From Aphanomyces cochlioides (Eukaryota; Oomycota; Saprolegniomycetes; Saprolegniales; Verrucalvaceae): a stretch of DNA of 64,000 nucleotides. The number at the start of each line of letters is the position of its first letter. Within the stretch, counting starts at the first letter, position 1. The notes under the pieces are model-generated. The model had not been told where the DNA came from and ran no database searches. It saw only the letters and a program-made list of their open reading frames with translations. The stretch lies in assembly GCA_019828595.1 (NCBI GenBank), contig JAHQRK010000018.1, forward strand, positions 930,001 to 994,000. Reading direction: 5' to 3'. A program made the position numbers and the translations under genes. Below are positions 9,887-21,510 of this stretch, in pieces.

Positions 9887-10822
9887 TCATTTTCTTGTCT
9901 GGAGCAGAAACTGACGGAAGATAGCCTCAAGGCAAGATGAGATGAACATACCTGCCTGCGCTCTCGCAGGGCACGACGAGCCCATTGAATCTCTTGTTTG
10001 ATTTTGTCAGGAGTCATTTGGAGCAATAGCTGCAGCTGTACAGAGCACTCGTCTGCTCAGAATTGCATCAGTCGGAGTCAAGATCGAGGAGATCCTACCG
10101 AGTGGAGTTGCGTCGAGAGGAGAGTTTGGAGGGTGGGAAGCGGCAACAGGCTCATTCGGATTCACCACGGCGCTGTCCTCAATACTTTCTACTGCCCCTG
10201 CTTGTGTGAGGCATAGTCAACATGGATCTCGACATACCTGCGAGGCTGGGCACATGCGGAAATATTGGATCGCTCGGCCCTGCAATATTGGTGCAATCGA
10301 GCTGGACTTCCTCTTCGCGCTTGTCTTCAGTCGTGATCTCAGTAGTCTGGAGAACTTGACCGTCTTGATGCCCTTCTTCCGGAGTCGTTTCTTGCAACGC
10401 TGTATCCTCTTCAATCTTCTCCACAGCCGGCTCGGTATTGGCACGCTCTTCAACGTTTGGAGAGCGCTCCACGAAACCTTCACTTTCTTCCTTTTTTTGT
10501 CCAGTCACTGCTGTCGGCGTGTCGGGAATCTTCACTTCGTCAGTGTGGAAATTGACAGCAAAGCCTCGGACAAACGTGGGGCAGCACAAAGTCCGTCCTT
10601 TCCATTCGACTGTGGTCGGTTCAATGTGGAGGAGCAAGTGGAAAAACTCCTCTCGCTCAACTTCCTGGAGGATCTGCTCGTACTCTGCTCTCACTTGATC
10701 GACAAGCTGTCTTCTTACTCTCCATCCGCGGTAAACAGCCTACAGCAACGTCCACTTTGTCTTCCATGGCGATCTTCCATCTTCCTCACCTGAATCCGCT
10801 TCGAATATGCATGGAATTCCAT
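9887..10822 (-). CDS. IQ-motif protein, IQCC-like
   Basis: Five exons (10822-10790, 10739-10238, 10197-10099, 10052-9952, 9910-9887) give a closed 252-residue frame; introns are 40-50 bp. The first exon junction completes an IQ motif reading KRIQAVYRGWRVRRQLV, followed by a RAEYEQILQEVE helix. This is the same IQ-plus-helix start as animal IQ-domain-containing protein C. The C-terminal helix IKQEIQWARRALRERRQ also matches the IQCC pattern of a hydrophobic/basic tail. The middle (~100 residues) is acidic and low complexity. IQ motifs bind calmodulin or EF-hand light chains; the precise role is unknown. The start ATG lies in a self-complementary ATGGAATTCCAT. The gene is head to head with the SMIM4-like gene. 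Confidence 0.75.
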
Positions 10823-10866
10823 GCTGATTGGATAATTTCAAAGAAAATTTGAAATTGATCGAAAGA
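10823..10866. promoter_or_regulatory. 44-bp shared head-to-head intergenic region
   Basis: Only 44 bp separate the chosen start codons of the minus-strand IQCC-like gene and the plus-strand SMIM4-like gene. The stretch is AT-rich, contains ATTGATCGAAAG and no clear TATA box. The transcription start sites must lie in or across it, so the two 5' UTRs are very short or overlap. It is called from gene layout, not from a recognised motif. Confidence 0.4.
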
Positions 10867-11127
10867 ATGGCCCACGCATCGCTCCGACCGTTCCTGGTCA
10901 AATTGGTGCCGGCATGCTTCGTCGTCGGCGCTGGAATGGAGCTTTTCATGGTCAAGACAGGCTTTTGTACGTATAGACTGCCTGATCCATTCGTCCTTTC
11001 TGACGTTGCTCTTGTAGACGAAATTGTGACAAAGAATGAAGCTGAAATTCGCGCGCAGAAAAAAGCAGAGCGCGCGGAATACCTGCGCAAACGCGAACAC
11101 GAAAAGAAGCAAGAGGCAACACAGTAA
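10867..11127 (+). CDS. SMIM4/UQCC5-like mitochondrial inner-membrane protein (complex III assembly)
   Basis: Two exons (10867-10966 and 11018-11127) around a 51-bp GT-AG intron encode 69 residues. One membrane segment, LVKLVPACFVVGAGMELFMV, is followed by KTGFYEIV across the splice junction and then a highly charged tail rich in K, R, E and A. The pattern (proline in a hydrophobic helix, GAxxE, MxK, then FY and a charged coil) is that of SMIM4/UQCC5, about 70 residues in animals and linked to cytochrome bc1 assembly. An in-frame ATG upstream at 10828 exists, but the family length and the overlap with the divergent gene's 5' region favour 10867. It ends 40 bp from the convergent coiled-coil gene. 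Confidence 0.72.
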   Translation: MAHASLRPFLVKLVPACFVVGAGMELFMVKTGFCTYRLPDPFVLSDVALVDEIVTKNEAEIRAQKKAERAEYLRKREHEKKQEATQ

Positions 11128-11166
11128 TCGTTTCACCTCGCTGTTTGATTATACTAGTCTCGGTGG

Positions 11167-14100
11167 TCATACGTCAGTTCGGAAGGACGCAAACGCAGCA
11201 TGGAGCTTGTCCAGTTGGTCTTCCAGACTCGACGCGCGAGCATTCTTCACATACTCCTCTGGCGACACGTGTCGTTGCTTGGGAGCTGCCTCGGCCTATT
11301 TCGAGCGATTTATTGCAACCAAGGCGCCAAACTACCTGCGATGCTTGTGGAAATGTCTGCTTGAGCATCAATTTCTGCCTGAGTCCTTCGACAACTTGAT
11401 CATTGCGGGGTTGGATAGGTCTGTAAGGGCTCTTGTCTTGCTGGGTCGGCTCTGGCGTGCAAATCTGGTTCATGAAGCCGACGCGGCAGCCTGACAACTG
11501 GGCTTTCAATGCCTACACGCCGTCTATGAGCACACAACGAGCCAACTTCCTTCTACTTGGTTTTCATCTTTGAGCTGCTGCAGGTCGAGCTTGAGTTCGC
11601 GCAGGAGACACAGCGACGGATCTTGGTAATCCACCTACAGCCAAGACATGACTAGGCACTGCAAGCACAGTCGTACGCTCTGACAATTCTTTAGCAGAGC
11701 CGCTTTCATCGATTCATGCGTGTGTGTCTTGACTTGATGCTGCACAAGCCGCTCGACCATCTCTGGAAATTGCCGCAATGCAGTCGTCGTATCCCGCGGG
11801 TTTGTCTGAGCGGACGGCGGCAACAGTCGACAGAGTGACGCATGGGCAGCCCACACTGCTTCTTCGAGCTGAGCGCTGTGGGCTTGAACAGCATCAAGCT
11901 GTCGCCGCTTCTCTTCCTTGGTCGCTGCCAGCGCTTTCTGCATCTCATCAGCCTACTCGAGCTCACTCATGGTGCCAACGAATGCCGCGGCACCTGTTCT
12001 TTCAGAGCGGCGTAGTCTGTGGCTAATGCTTCTTGCGCTGCACAACGAAGTCGAAGTTGTTGGAGTGCTTCCATTTCATCGTGGTGTTGACGTTCAAGAG
12101 TGTGATACGCCGCCTGGCTCTCCTCGAGCTCTGTCTGCGTCGCTTCGAGCGCTGCGACTGCTTTCGTCTCGCGCTGCATGGCCTCTTGCTGGAGTTGCTG
12201 GAGATGGTTGGCATGCCCACTGAGTTCTTCGAGCTGAATATGTAGCGTTTGGTTGTCGTCATCCTTCTGTGCCATCTACACGTCATGCTGTCATATCACA
12301 TGATGGAAATTCCAGCATACGTCGGCATGAAGACGTTCCAAGTTGGTTTCCGCGGCTTGCAACGCCCTGGAGCTGGACATGAGCTGCTCTTGTAAATCCT
12401 TTGCTTGGTCTGTCGCATCGCGGACGAGGACGTCGGCCGTGCGCCACTTCTGCTCCATCTCTACCAGCGATCGATGCGCCTACAATGACAGTCAATGACG
12501 ATGACCTGGCATGAAGGTAGATGCAACCTGCTGGAGTTCATCATGGAGTTGAAAACTCCACTGGCGCATCATCTCGAGCTCTTTCTGGATCAACTGCGCG
12601 GAGGTTTCGAACGCATCGCGGGCGGCTACGAGGTTGAATCGCTCGCGCTTCCACGACGTGTCGACATGGGAAACATGCTGGACGAGGGTCGTGACGGATT
12701 CAAACACTTGGTGAAGAAATGCCGCAAAGCGCGGCAGACGGAGCGTCAACTGTGGCGGCATGCGGCGCTGGTCCAGCAGTGCAACGCGAGCCACAGCATC
12801 GCCGACGATGAATCCCTCGACAAAAGTTGCTTCCTGCGTTTGAGCTCCATGATGTTCACGGCGATTCAAATGGGCATGCGTCGACGTGGCAAACGAGTCG
12901 ATCATGGCCAAATCTGACCGAAGCGCGCGTTCCGCTTCGACGAGCGTCGCGAAACTCTTGCGGTGACTCGACACGTCCGTGAATGTCTTCTCGTAGTCGA
13001 GCATTTGCTTGCACTCGGCGTCGACAAGTTCCTACGTCATCAAGTTCAGCGCGGTGTTCATCATGGCGGAACTGACTTTTTCTTCTTGGAGTCGCTGCAG
13101 CGCTCTCTTGAGGGAATCCACTTGGGCTCTCCACTTGGAGCTGTCGTCGACGATCTCCGTCTGCTTGTTCTTGAGCGTCGCTAGCTCTGTCTGCACCTCC
13201 GACAGCTTCGTCTTGACGGCAGCGACTTTAGTGTGAGCATCGTCAGCTTTCTTCTTCCACCGGAGCTCGCTCTCCTTGGCTTCACTGATCCCATTGAGCA
13301 GATCGTCTTGCAGCGCCTTCATGTCATTTACATGGCGCGCTTTCGTTGCACAGTCTTCATGCAGCGATGAGATCTGACTGTCCTTGTCTCGCAGTTGAGT
13401 CTGCAAGTCGCTGATGCGTTGGAGGGCGGTGTCTCGCTCCGTCGTGGTGGATTCCAAGTCAATCTCAAGCTTGGCGTATCGCTCTGCGAGCGTCTTGAGC
13501 TCTTCTTCGGCGTGTTCATGCTGATCTTTCAACGATGCGATTTGATCGAAGAGTTCCGAGTTCTACAGCTCGCTAGAGACGGCTGACCATGCAGCAAACA
13601 CACCTGTGTATCGGCGACTCGGTGCTTCTCCGCGAGCGACTGGGCATAGTCGATGATAGCATCTTTCTGCTTGGATAATGACGACAATGTCGTCGTGTCC
13701 TCGGCGTCGGTGTCACTCTTCTTCTCTGCCTGAAGCAACGTCAACCGTAGCCACAGATTCGGAGAACTACCTTCGTTGCCGTTGCAAGTTGCAGTTCGAG
13801 GATCTTGGCGTCTTTCGCGGAAAGCTTGTCCTGCTGTGCTTGAATCGTCTGCCGCAGCTCAGCGAGGACGATCATGAGCTCGGCTTGGCCGCCGACATTG
13901 AATTCCTCCGCTTTGAGCTGGATCGCTTCTTCGAGAATGCGAATGTAGATGCGTTCTTCATCCGTTGCAGCCTTTGTTCCGCTCTGCAACGATGCAAGTC
14001 GTCACATTCAGTCCCGTGATGCCGCGTACCTCTTTCCTCGCTGCCCGCATGTCTGCAAGTGCGAGTTCAAACTGCTTGGAATGCTGGACGAGTCGCTTCT

Positions 14101-14524
14101 TCTCCTCTTCCTTGTCATCTAGAGCGCGTTTCATATCGCGGAGCTTCTTGGCACATAGCTCGTTCTTCTTTTGCTCCTTTTGACATTTCGCTTTCCACTC
14201 TTCAACCTCACTTTGTTTTGACGGGAGCGTGCCGTGGAGACGCGAGTTTTCCAATTTGTGGATCAACTTGTCTTTCGCTGCCAGTTCTTCATGGAGCTCG
14301 CTCAATTCCTTGGCCTGCTTTCGAATCTTCGCGACGAGAGATGACGTCGCACCCGTCGCGGACGGCAACGATGACGGGGTGTTTCTCGAGATCACAGATT
14401 TCGAAACTGGTTTGATTTGAAGCGTTTGCGCTTCCATGGTCGGATCAAACTCGAATCCGCGAGCGTAATGCTTATGTTCTAGTGAACTCACGGACTCCAA
14501 GTCGACCGACGGCGCCGTTGGCAT
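11167..14524 (-). CDS. Long coiled-coil protein of unknown function
   Basis: A multi-exon gene with introns of about 37-50 bp. The first exon is 14524-14492 (MPTAPSVDLES), followed by a 42-bp intron. The last exon ends in SFRTDV and TGA at 11167-11169. Almost the whole product is heptad-rich: AKELSELHEELAAKDKLI near 14300, KDQHEHAEEELKTLAERY near 13500, then KDDDNQTLHIQLEELSGH near 12250. A break with aromatic and basic character (RFAAFLHQVFESVTTLV) lies near 12700. The length should be roughly 900-950 residues. Such proteins are typical of basal bodies, centrosomes or transport scaffolds, but I recognise no specific family. Exact internal exon edges were not all resolved. Confidence 0.7.
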
Positions 14525-15097
14525 CCCCGAGAAGCGACGACGGCACGAGACGTTGCGTGACTTTTCGCAGGATCCACTTTGGTGACTATCAAACTTGGTG
14601 GGACACTTCAAAAGTGTGAAATTCCACGCATCCAACAAACCAAGGAAGCCATCGCAGCCATGATGCAATTGCAAGATCCTTTGAAAGATAGATCAAATGG
14701 CTGGCGACGCTATCAACATCGGCAACCACGGGGACGGAGACAATGAAGTAATCCATTACATTCATCTTGACGCCGCACGGCTGGTGTTGTCGCTCTGTTA
14801 TGGCATGGACATGGAGTGCACCGATGGATTTCCACCAACTCTCGATAGCTTGGCCTCTTGCAAGCAGTCTAAGGCATCAACGACAGCAAAATAGAGTGCG
14901 CAAGAGCAGAGGCGGTCAGAATTTCTGACAATGAGAGCATTCTATCAACTCTCGTGATGCAAGTCTGCCGCTAAGGTCGATTGTTTCCATCGCGGAGTGC
15001 GCATGACTTAAAGTATCGTTCGTATAATATTCAATATCCTAACAACTAGGTGGATCACTTGCATGAGGCGGCGTCTTCAGTGGCGATTTAGAGCACA
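14525..15097. other. Intergenic region without a convincing gene
   Basis: 573 bp between the coiled-coil gene start and the transporter stop. A 65-codon plus-strand frame at 14697-14894 is open, but has no recognisable domain and no splice partners, so it is not called. The stretch from 15000 to 15060 is AT-rich. Confidence 0.5.
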
Positions 15098-16834
15098 CTA
15101 CCGTGGCAATGGGGTCATGGGCTCTTCGTCGGGCATGGCTAGTTTGTCATCTTCCGATTCTTCACGGATGCAGTGGTGAAAGAAGTAGAGACCAACGGTT
15201 GGCAGCGCGAGGAAGATCAAAATGTACTTGTACTCGCCTCCAAAGTAATGCTGAGCAATTGGATTGATCAAATAGTTGAGCGCGCCGATGCCAAAGCTAG
15301 CAAACGTCACAAACGCCTGCAAAGTGCCGTAGAGATTGGATGGATAGCACATCACTACAGCGATGCATCAGGAAAAATGAAGTCGATGGGAGACAGACGT
15401 ACTGATGTAGGCAAACTGCAGAGTGTACAAGCTCGACTGGGCCATGGAGCAGAAGACAAAGCCAAGGAGCTGGATCTCCAGGACAGGCACGAGAAGCGTG
15501 GCTAGGAATAGCTGCGTCAAGGCCAAGCAGCCGTCAAAGACGCCACGGAAACCAAACTTGTCGATGCAATACCCGACGAGCGGGGCAAAGACAAACGTCG
15601 AGTTGGAAATGATTGGAAACAAGTAGTTGGTGTACAAATTGATCGCGTCCGTGTCGGCGCCAGCGGTGCGGCTGATGATGCTTGGAATCGCGCCGCCCGT
15701 GAAGGAGAAAATGAGCGACAACCAGCCAAAATAAAAGGCAAAGTGCCACAAGTCATTCGTGTGGAGAACTTTTTTCAATCCATCCAAGAGTAAAGTTGGT
15801 TTCTGCAACAAGTTTGAGCGCATTTTCGTCGACGAGTCTGTACCCTCGGGGTTGGGACGTAGCAGTTGAAACCTGGCACGAGGATGGACTCTCGGGGATG
15901 ATGGATGTTCTTGGCGGGGTACGTAATAAAGCACACGACGAACGCCGCGACGGACAAAATGCTACAAGCGCTGTCAGTTTCGTCACAAGGAATCGACGGG
16001 GGCGTACGCATATATGCCAAAAAAATCGTACCGCGTTGTGCCTGGGATGGTGAGGAGCATGTAGATGTACGCTACGATGTGTCAGATGCGAAAGAAGATG
16101 AGATCTACCTGATAGGTTGAATACGCTCGACATGGCGCTGCAGGGAATGCCTTGGTTCTCGAACAGGTTGATCACTTGAAAAGATGAGAGGAAGAGCCCC
16201 ATGCCGCCCATTCCAATCAAGCCATAGCCGAGAATGATGCCGATGCCGTCGTTCACAGTGGAGTCGCCAAAGGCAACGCATACGTTGCCGATCGTCGCAA
16301 TCTACAAGGCGATGAGCTTGGCTGGACCGGTGTTTTCCTCACCAGAAGGCCAACGAGCGCAGCGACGCGAGGGCCAACAATGTCAATGCATAGGCCAAAG
16401 ACAACATTCGCAGCGCTGAGGAGGAGAAAACTCGTGGAAAAGACGAATTGGAGAAAGACTTCTTGCGTCGGGCAGACTCCCGTCTCGCCAGGTGGACACT
16501 TTTCATGCCATTGTTTGCTCTGGACAAGTGTCGAGTAGAACGGACCAAACCTACCACGAGCGATGAAATCCGGTCACTTTCACGGAGACACAACGTACCC
16601 CAAGATGAGTCCACCAGACCACGCAAAGGTCAATACGCAGCACACTCCAAAGAGAACATCGCGGCGGATGACATACGTGCCTGGTCGACGCGGACGTTGT
16701 GGATCGAGCAAAAGCGGCGAATTGACGGTGGTCGTCGGGGGCGGCGTTTCATTCGTCTGTGGAATCGGCGACGATGCGTACATGGAACTACGCGTGCGGG
16801 ACAGCCGCAACGACTCAAAACGGGCTTCGGCCAT
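15098..16834 (-). CDS. Major facilitator superfamily transporter, SLC43-like
   Basis: The start ATG at 16832-16834 opens a ~50-residue cytosolic N-terminus, then a membrane segment VLFGVCCVLTFAWSGGLILG. Several short introns follow. Later pieces include CPTQEVFLQFVFSTSFLLLSA, the MFS loop VFGLCIDIVGPRVAALVG, GYGLIGMGGMGLFLSSFQV, SVAAFVVCFITYPAKN, a large central loop, FYFGWLSLIFSFTGGAIPSI, VGYCIDKFGFRGVFD and a final FVTFASFGIGALNYLINPI. About 12 membrane spans result. The external CPPG..CPTQE segment and two GxxxDxxGPR-type loops resemble SLC43 amino-acid facilitators and the related Fmp42/nodulin-like proteins. The substrate cannot be read from sequence. The C-terminus ends in an acidic tail, EESEDDKLAMPDEEP. 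Confidence 0.8.
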
Positions 16835-17672
16835 CTTGACAACGCTTTGCACTCTGAATTCTGCACGGAATGTTAGCTGTGCGACAGTTCGTCGGACCAA
16901 TCGATGGGAAAGTTTCCGATGTGGCCAATGGAAAAACTTCAAGCATGGAATGACTCATCTGCCACAAGGTGCACATTGCACTTTGAACTACTCTTTAATA
17001 TTATAACTTGTATAAATGGATATTGCATTTTGAGTTGAGGAAAACGTATTAAAATGCATACATAGCTTTGGCCTGCACGGCACCTTTTATATAAAATAAC
17101 CTGCAATAATAAATATCTTACTGAATTGAAGGCATTGAGAAATTGACTGGTTTGAACATGGAATGTCGAGTGAAGGGCGACGGAATTTAGTAGCAAGATG
17201 ACTCTGCCGAGAGAGAAGCGCAGTGACGTCGATACGATGTCCCTTGGATTCCGATTGAGGATGAAAAACAATGCATGAAGCAAGGGATTGAGAGGCTACC
17301 AAGCGGCAGAATCCCCCCTTCGGTATGATGAGGGACCAACTCAAACGAGAAATTTTTGCACGACGGCGAGGGCAAGAATTTTGTACCCATGCTGTGGAGC
17401 TCTGGGGATTTGCGCAACGAACGGAAGAGTAACTATCACCCTTTCGCCTCAATGAATTGAAGATGTTGAGGGCGAGAAGCTCCTTCTAGCTCACATCCCA
17501 CTGCAATCCCTGTCGTTGTTACGCCGCTGGGGGAAATGAAAGCCACCACATTGTGCATTCTTGTGCCAGCAGTGGCGCATCAATCAGTTGGAGAAGGTGG
17601 CATGGCATAAATACGCAGGAGGAGACTGGTGAAAGTGGACGCTGGATGCCTCGATGGACCTTTTATGGACGT
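16835..17672. other. AT-rich intergenic region
   Basis: About 840 bp between the transporter start and the methyltransferase stop. The part around 16980-17120 is notably AT-rich (TTTAATATTATAACTTGTATAA). Several overlapping open frames on the minus strand lack family features and mutual frame support. I see no RNA gene or repeat here. Confidence 0.5.
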
Positions 17673-18433
17673 CTATTTCTTCTTCAGCTCGACATACACG
17701 ATGCCAGTGCCTTCAATAGGATGCAACTACGTCGCTGCATGAGGCATGAACAAGACTGGAAGGTGTACCTCGACCACGTCAAATTGCTCTTGAAGGCGTT
17801 CTAGAAAGTGTTGGTCCCTACGAGCGAATTTGAGCAGTGTGCCTCGGACGAAGATCCAAACCTGTCTTCGTGTCGAACTCGATAGCTGAAAAGAAAGGTT
17901 GTGGTTGTCGAGCAGACCGCTCCCAACGTCGTCAGAAGAGGCTCATGGAAGTCGGAATTGTAGATGAGATCAGCGCCGACCACGTAGTCGAACGATGGAC
18001 CATGTGTCGAGAGAAGCTGTGTGCTTGCCGCATCATCACCCCTGGGAAATGCATTAGTCGACCTTCGGACATAGTCAAGGGCGTACCACTCAAGAGGCAC
18101 GGTCTTCACGGCGTCACTGACGTTGTTTCGCTTCAAGTTGTCGCGGAGAAGATGCATGGCGTCATTGTCTCCATCAGTCGCGATCACGTGCGCTCCTGCG
18201 TTCGCCAGCTTGACGGCCAGAAAGCCAACACCTGAACCAAGCTCCAAGATTCGTTTGCTGGCAAACTCGCGATGACGGATGCGTTCCCAGAGCACGAGAG
18301 ACGAGTCCCAGAGTGCGCCGCCCGTGGCGTTTTCAGCAGCGCAAAAGAAGTTTTGAGTGAGCACGACGCCATCGATCGTCAGCCGGCGGTCGCATTTCCT
18401 CTCGGCATTTTCATCCGATGACACGTCTGTCAT
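17673..18433 (-). CDS. Class I SAM-dependent protein methyltransferase (METTL21/FAM86-type)
   Basis: Three exons (18433-17862, 17817-17769, 17726-17673) with 44- and 42-bp introns give a 224-residue closed frame. SAM-binding motif I reads ILELGSGVGFLAVKLA and motif post-I reads VIATDGDN. The catalytic-region signature GADLIYN, preceded by FDYVV, is the D-x-x-Y motif of Methyltransf_16 enzymes (METTL21/18/22/FAM86), which methylate lysines of chaperones, eEF1A, eEF2 and similar proteins. An N-terminal GGALWDSSLVLWERI block also fits that family. The C-terminal exons encode FLERLQEQFDVVE and a final beta strand, GIVYVELKKK. The first ATG in frame is used; upstream the frame offers only TTG. The actual substrate is not determinable. 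Confidence 0.82.
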
Positions 18434-18538
18434 GCCAGCGACCAACCGTTTTCAAGGCTGAATAAAAAAGACAAAGTGAACCAAAAGGGAGCTGTATTGA
18501 CATGAGCGTCGCTCTCCCAAGCAATGGGCTCATCACAC

Positions 18539-20074
18539 TTAAAGAATCATTCGCAGTGGGTCTTCTACCAATTCCTTGAACGCCGCTAGCCACTGAGCGC
18601 CGGTTGCGCCATCGATGACACGGTGGTCGCATGCGAGCGTCGCCGTCAACATGGTCGAGTATTTATAGATTTGTTCCGCGTTCGGGTCGTCGTTGGGCAC
18701 AACGCGCTTCGAAATCGTGCCCAAGCCAAGCGAGCACGATTGGTTAGGGCTCACGATGGCAGCATACGACTTGACGTCAAACATGCCGACGTTGCTGATT
18801 GTGAACGTGCCCGTTTCCAAATCGGCGTCCGTCAATTCGTTCGCGTTGGCCAAGATCGAGCGGATATCAGCGTTCACTTCGTCCAAACCCTTGGCGTTGA
18901 TGTTGCGCACCACTGGAGCCACGACACCTACGCCAAAAAATTCATGTCAGCACCGCACACGACGAGGAGTTGACGAACCGCCTTCAGCAGAGACCAACAA
19001 GTTGATGTGGCAGTTGTGGTATTGGCGGATGACGTTGCCGAGCCAGGCAGCGTTGGCGGCTGGCACCTTCTTCATCGTCAAGGCAGCAGCACGGATCAAG
19101 AATTCATTGACGGACAATTGTTCATCTTCCTTGCGAGATTTGTTCAATGTGTCGCGAGCTAATGGACAAATGGTGAGCCGTCATCATGTAGGAAGATCTC
19201 GTACCAATGAGCAACTTGTCCAAAGAGAGATCGACGGACAAGTGGTAGTGTGGCACATCCAACTTTTGTTGCGTGAGTTGAGCAGCATAAGCTTGAGCCT
19301 TGGCGGAGAGTGGGAAATCAGTGAAGTCACCGTGGGCCACTGGAGCAGCGGTAGCAGCCGCAGCAGCTGGGGTAGCAGCCACAGGTGTGGCAGCAGCTTG
19401 GGCAGATGCAGCAGCCAACGCCGCTTCCACATCAGCACGGATGATGCGACCCAAAGGACCAGAACCACTAACACCCGTGAGAGAAACACTAGATTCACGA
19501 GCAATCTTCTTGGCAAGAGGACTGGCGAAAACGCGGCCGGAGATCGTGGAGGCAGCGGGAGCAGCAGCCACGGAAGCGGCAGCAGCAACTGGAGCCACAG
19601 GAGCTGGAGCAGCTGGCGTGGGTGCTGGGGCCGCAGGAGCAGCAGGGGTTGGTGCCGAACCGCTGAGAGTGAACGAGGCAAAGGCAGGGATTTCACTCGG
19701 GTCTTCAACAGTCACAAAAATGGGTTCTCCGACCTATTCGTCATGAATATTCCGACTTGAAACGAGCGCAAAATTACCTTGACGTCCGCTGAGCCTTGAG
19801 GCTTGAGGATTTTAGCCAAGTACGAGTCATCCTGGGCTTCGAAATCGACGACAGCCTTATCTGTTTCAATCTGGCACACAATGTCTCCCGCGCTGATCTT
19901 GTCGCCTTCCTTTTTCAACCATGTCGAGATCGTTCCGGTCTCCATCGTCGGAGACAAGGCAGGAAGTCCAACAACTTCATGGTCTGGGAAGGACGAAAAG
20001 GCGCGCATGGCGCCGCTGGGGCGAGCGACGAGTTGACGCGCAAGGTTGCGCTGGAGGACTTGCACCACACGCAT
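18539..20074 (-). CDS. DLAT: Dihydrolipoamide acetyltransferase, E2 of pyruvate dehydrogenase
   Basis: Four exons (20074-19778, 19733-19205, 19158-18979, 18927-18539) with 44-51-bp introns encode 464 residues. The start [20 protein letters not shown] is a basic, amphipathic mitochondrial presequence. One lipoyl domain follows, with the lysine to be lipoylated in [12 protein letters not shown] near base 19860. A long alanine/proline-rich hinge leads to a peripheral-subunit-binding domain ([15 protein letters not shown], then [15 protein letters not shown]), a second Ala-rich hinge and the catalytic acyltransferase domain. Its active-site motif [10 protein letters not shown] lies near 18615. 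It transfers acetyl groups from lipoamide to CoA in the mitochondrial matrix. The [17 protein letters not shown] N-terminal block favours PDH over 2-oxoglutarate or branched-chain E2. All key residues are present. Confidence 0.93.
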
Positions 20075-20994
20075 AACTGGGTTTTGATTGACTGGAAAAA
20101 ACTTCACCACCGTTATCCGGATGTGTCGGGTTGATGGGCTGGACGTGTCCGGTTGTCAGACAGGACAGTCTACAAAAATCAAGATAAAACCCACATCGCC
20201 GTTGGGATTGGACAAATTGATTGACGTCGCCTGCCAGCAAACGTTACGTGCGCAGATGTGGATGCTCCGCCTGCGAGAAAAGCTCACGTCGATGGCTTTT
20301 AATCGACGAAATGAGCCTTCAAACATGGCTCAGTGCATGCAGCGTGTGCGGTTTACTAGCTGGGCCGAGTCCAGCATTTTCAAGGTTTGAAGCAGCGATC
20401 CAGATTTCCAAGCATCGACGACGCCCTTCGAGAGCCAATCATGACTGCGTTCGACGTTGTCAGGGTTTTGTCACAGGCAAATTTCCTATGGCATTCTAGC
20501 CGCCCATTGCTCTCAAGCTCCATGAGCAGAGTCCGACGCTGTAGGCGATGCACGAGCTGAAATCGGTGTGTTCGAGTGTCGATACCTTGAACGATGTCAG
20601 TACTGTAGTTTATGGCACACTTTGATACTCTGACGACGGGGCAACAAACCGCTTCTTTCGTGTTCTCACGAGAGGCTTTGTGCGACAGAGGCAATTGCAT
20701 TCACAGGAGAGATCTCGCTCTGTCTCCAAGATCAGCAGCGGCGCAGTCCTGCGGCATCATCCATGTAGAAGGCTCTGGAAATGCCCCTTCAATCTTCACG
20801 TGTCCCTAAATAAAAGTTCGAACACAATATGCGATTGTTCTATTCTTTTATTTAGGGTAATTCAATAGCCAGATTCAATACTATACAAAATTTCAATATA
20901 AAAGTTTAGAGACAGTTGAAATACCCTAAACCTTAGACAAGACGGACCAAATTACACATTCGGAAGGTTGCAACGTGAATCTTGCTCCGCGATC
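20075..20994. other. Intergenic region, no supported gene
   Basis: 920 bp upstream of the E2 gene. The E2-proximal half carries overlapping open frames of up to 106 codons on both strands, none with a recognisable domain. From about 20810 to 20940 the DNA becomes AT-rich with repeated TTTATTTAGGG/CCCTAAATAAA-like words. It probably holds the 5' region of E2 and the promoter of the small gene that follows. Confidence 0.45.
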
Positions 20995-21252
20995 ATGGAA
21001 GTCCAACCACAATCTTTGCAAATGCCTGCCACTCCTAGCGAGTTTAACGACCACGGGCGCCGTACCAAGTCGAATTCGTACGACACGTCTACCCCCGGCT
21101 TGTCGAAAGACATCTCGGACGACCAACAAGAGTTGTTGCGCAAGAAACAAGACGTGCTTGATATTGGCGCCATGTCTCCCGTGCAATCTACAAAGAGCCC
21201 TCATTCCACTGGCCAAAAGGCGATCAAGATGCCCAAAGCAATGGCAATCTAA
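20995..21252 (+). CDS. Small hydrophilic protein of unknown function (85 aa)
   Basis: An intronless frame opens at ATG 20995 (MEVQPQSLQMPATPSEFN) and ends in KMPKAMAI. It is rich in S, T, P, D and K, with no membrane segment, and predicted disordered. There are two TSP/MSPVQS-type proline-directed phosphorylation-like sites. Codon use resembles the neighbouring housekeeping genes, with frequent C-ending codons, which is the main support. No family is recognised; it could be a lineage-specific regulator or a chance frame. Confidence 0.45.
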   Translation: MEVQPQSLQMPATPSEFNDHGRRTKSNSYDTSTPGLSKDISDDQQELLRKKQDVLDIGAMSPVQSTKSPHSTGQKAIKMPKAMAI

Positions 21253-21510
21253 GCGAATGTACAACATTCCGCATTCCAGTAGAGTCCCCACTACGAATGA
21301 TCCACCGCCGATATTTAAATTGAGACGTTTCATCATTGTGCCTTTATCTTCGACTCTTTCCAGCCTTTAGCCTCTGTTTATGTCTGAGACAATAGCACTG
21401 GGGCTCGCCGCCATGCTTGGCTATACTCGCACAGTATTCTCCTGGAAAGCTTCCGTATTGTTATAGATAGTCGAGAGGAAATTTTAATTATCTCGATAGA
21501 AAGATGCCAC

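Noticed and set aside
9926..9951. 26-bp intron at the end of the IQCC-like gene
   Set aside because: A 41-bp version with acceptor at 9911 gives the same frame and a normal length.
14697..14894. 65-codon plus-strand frame
   Set aside because: No family features and no neighbouring exons.
20380..20700. 106-codon minus-strand frame upstream of the E2 gene
   Set aside because: Overlapping frames on both strands are equally long and none looks protein-like.
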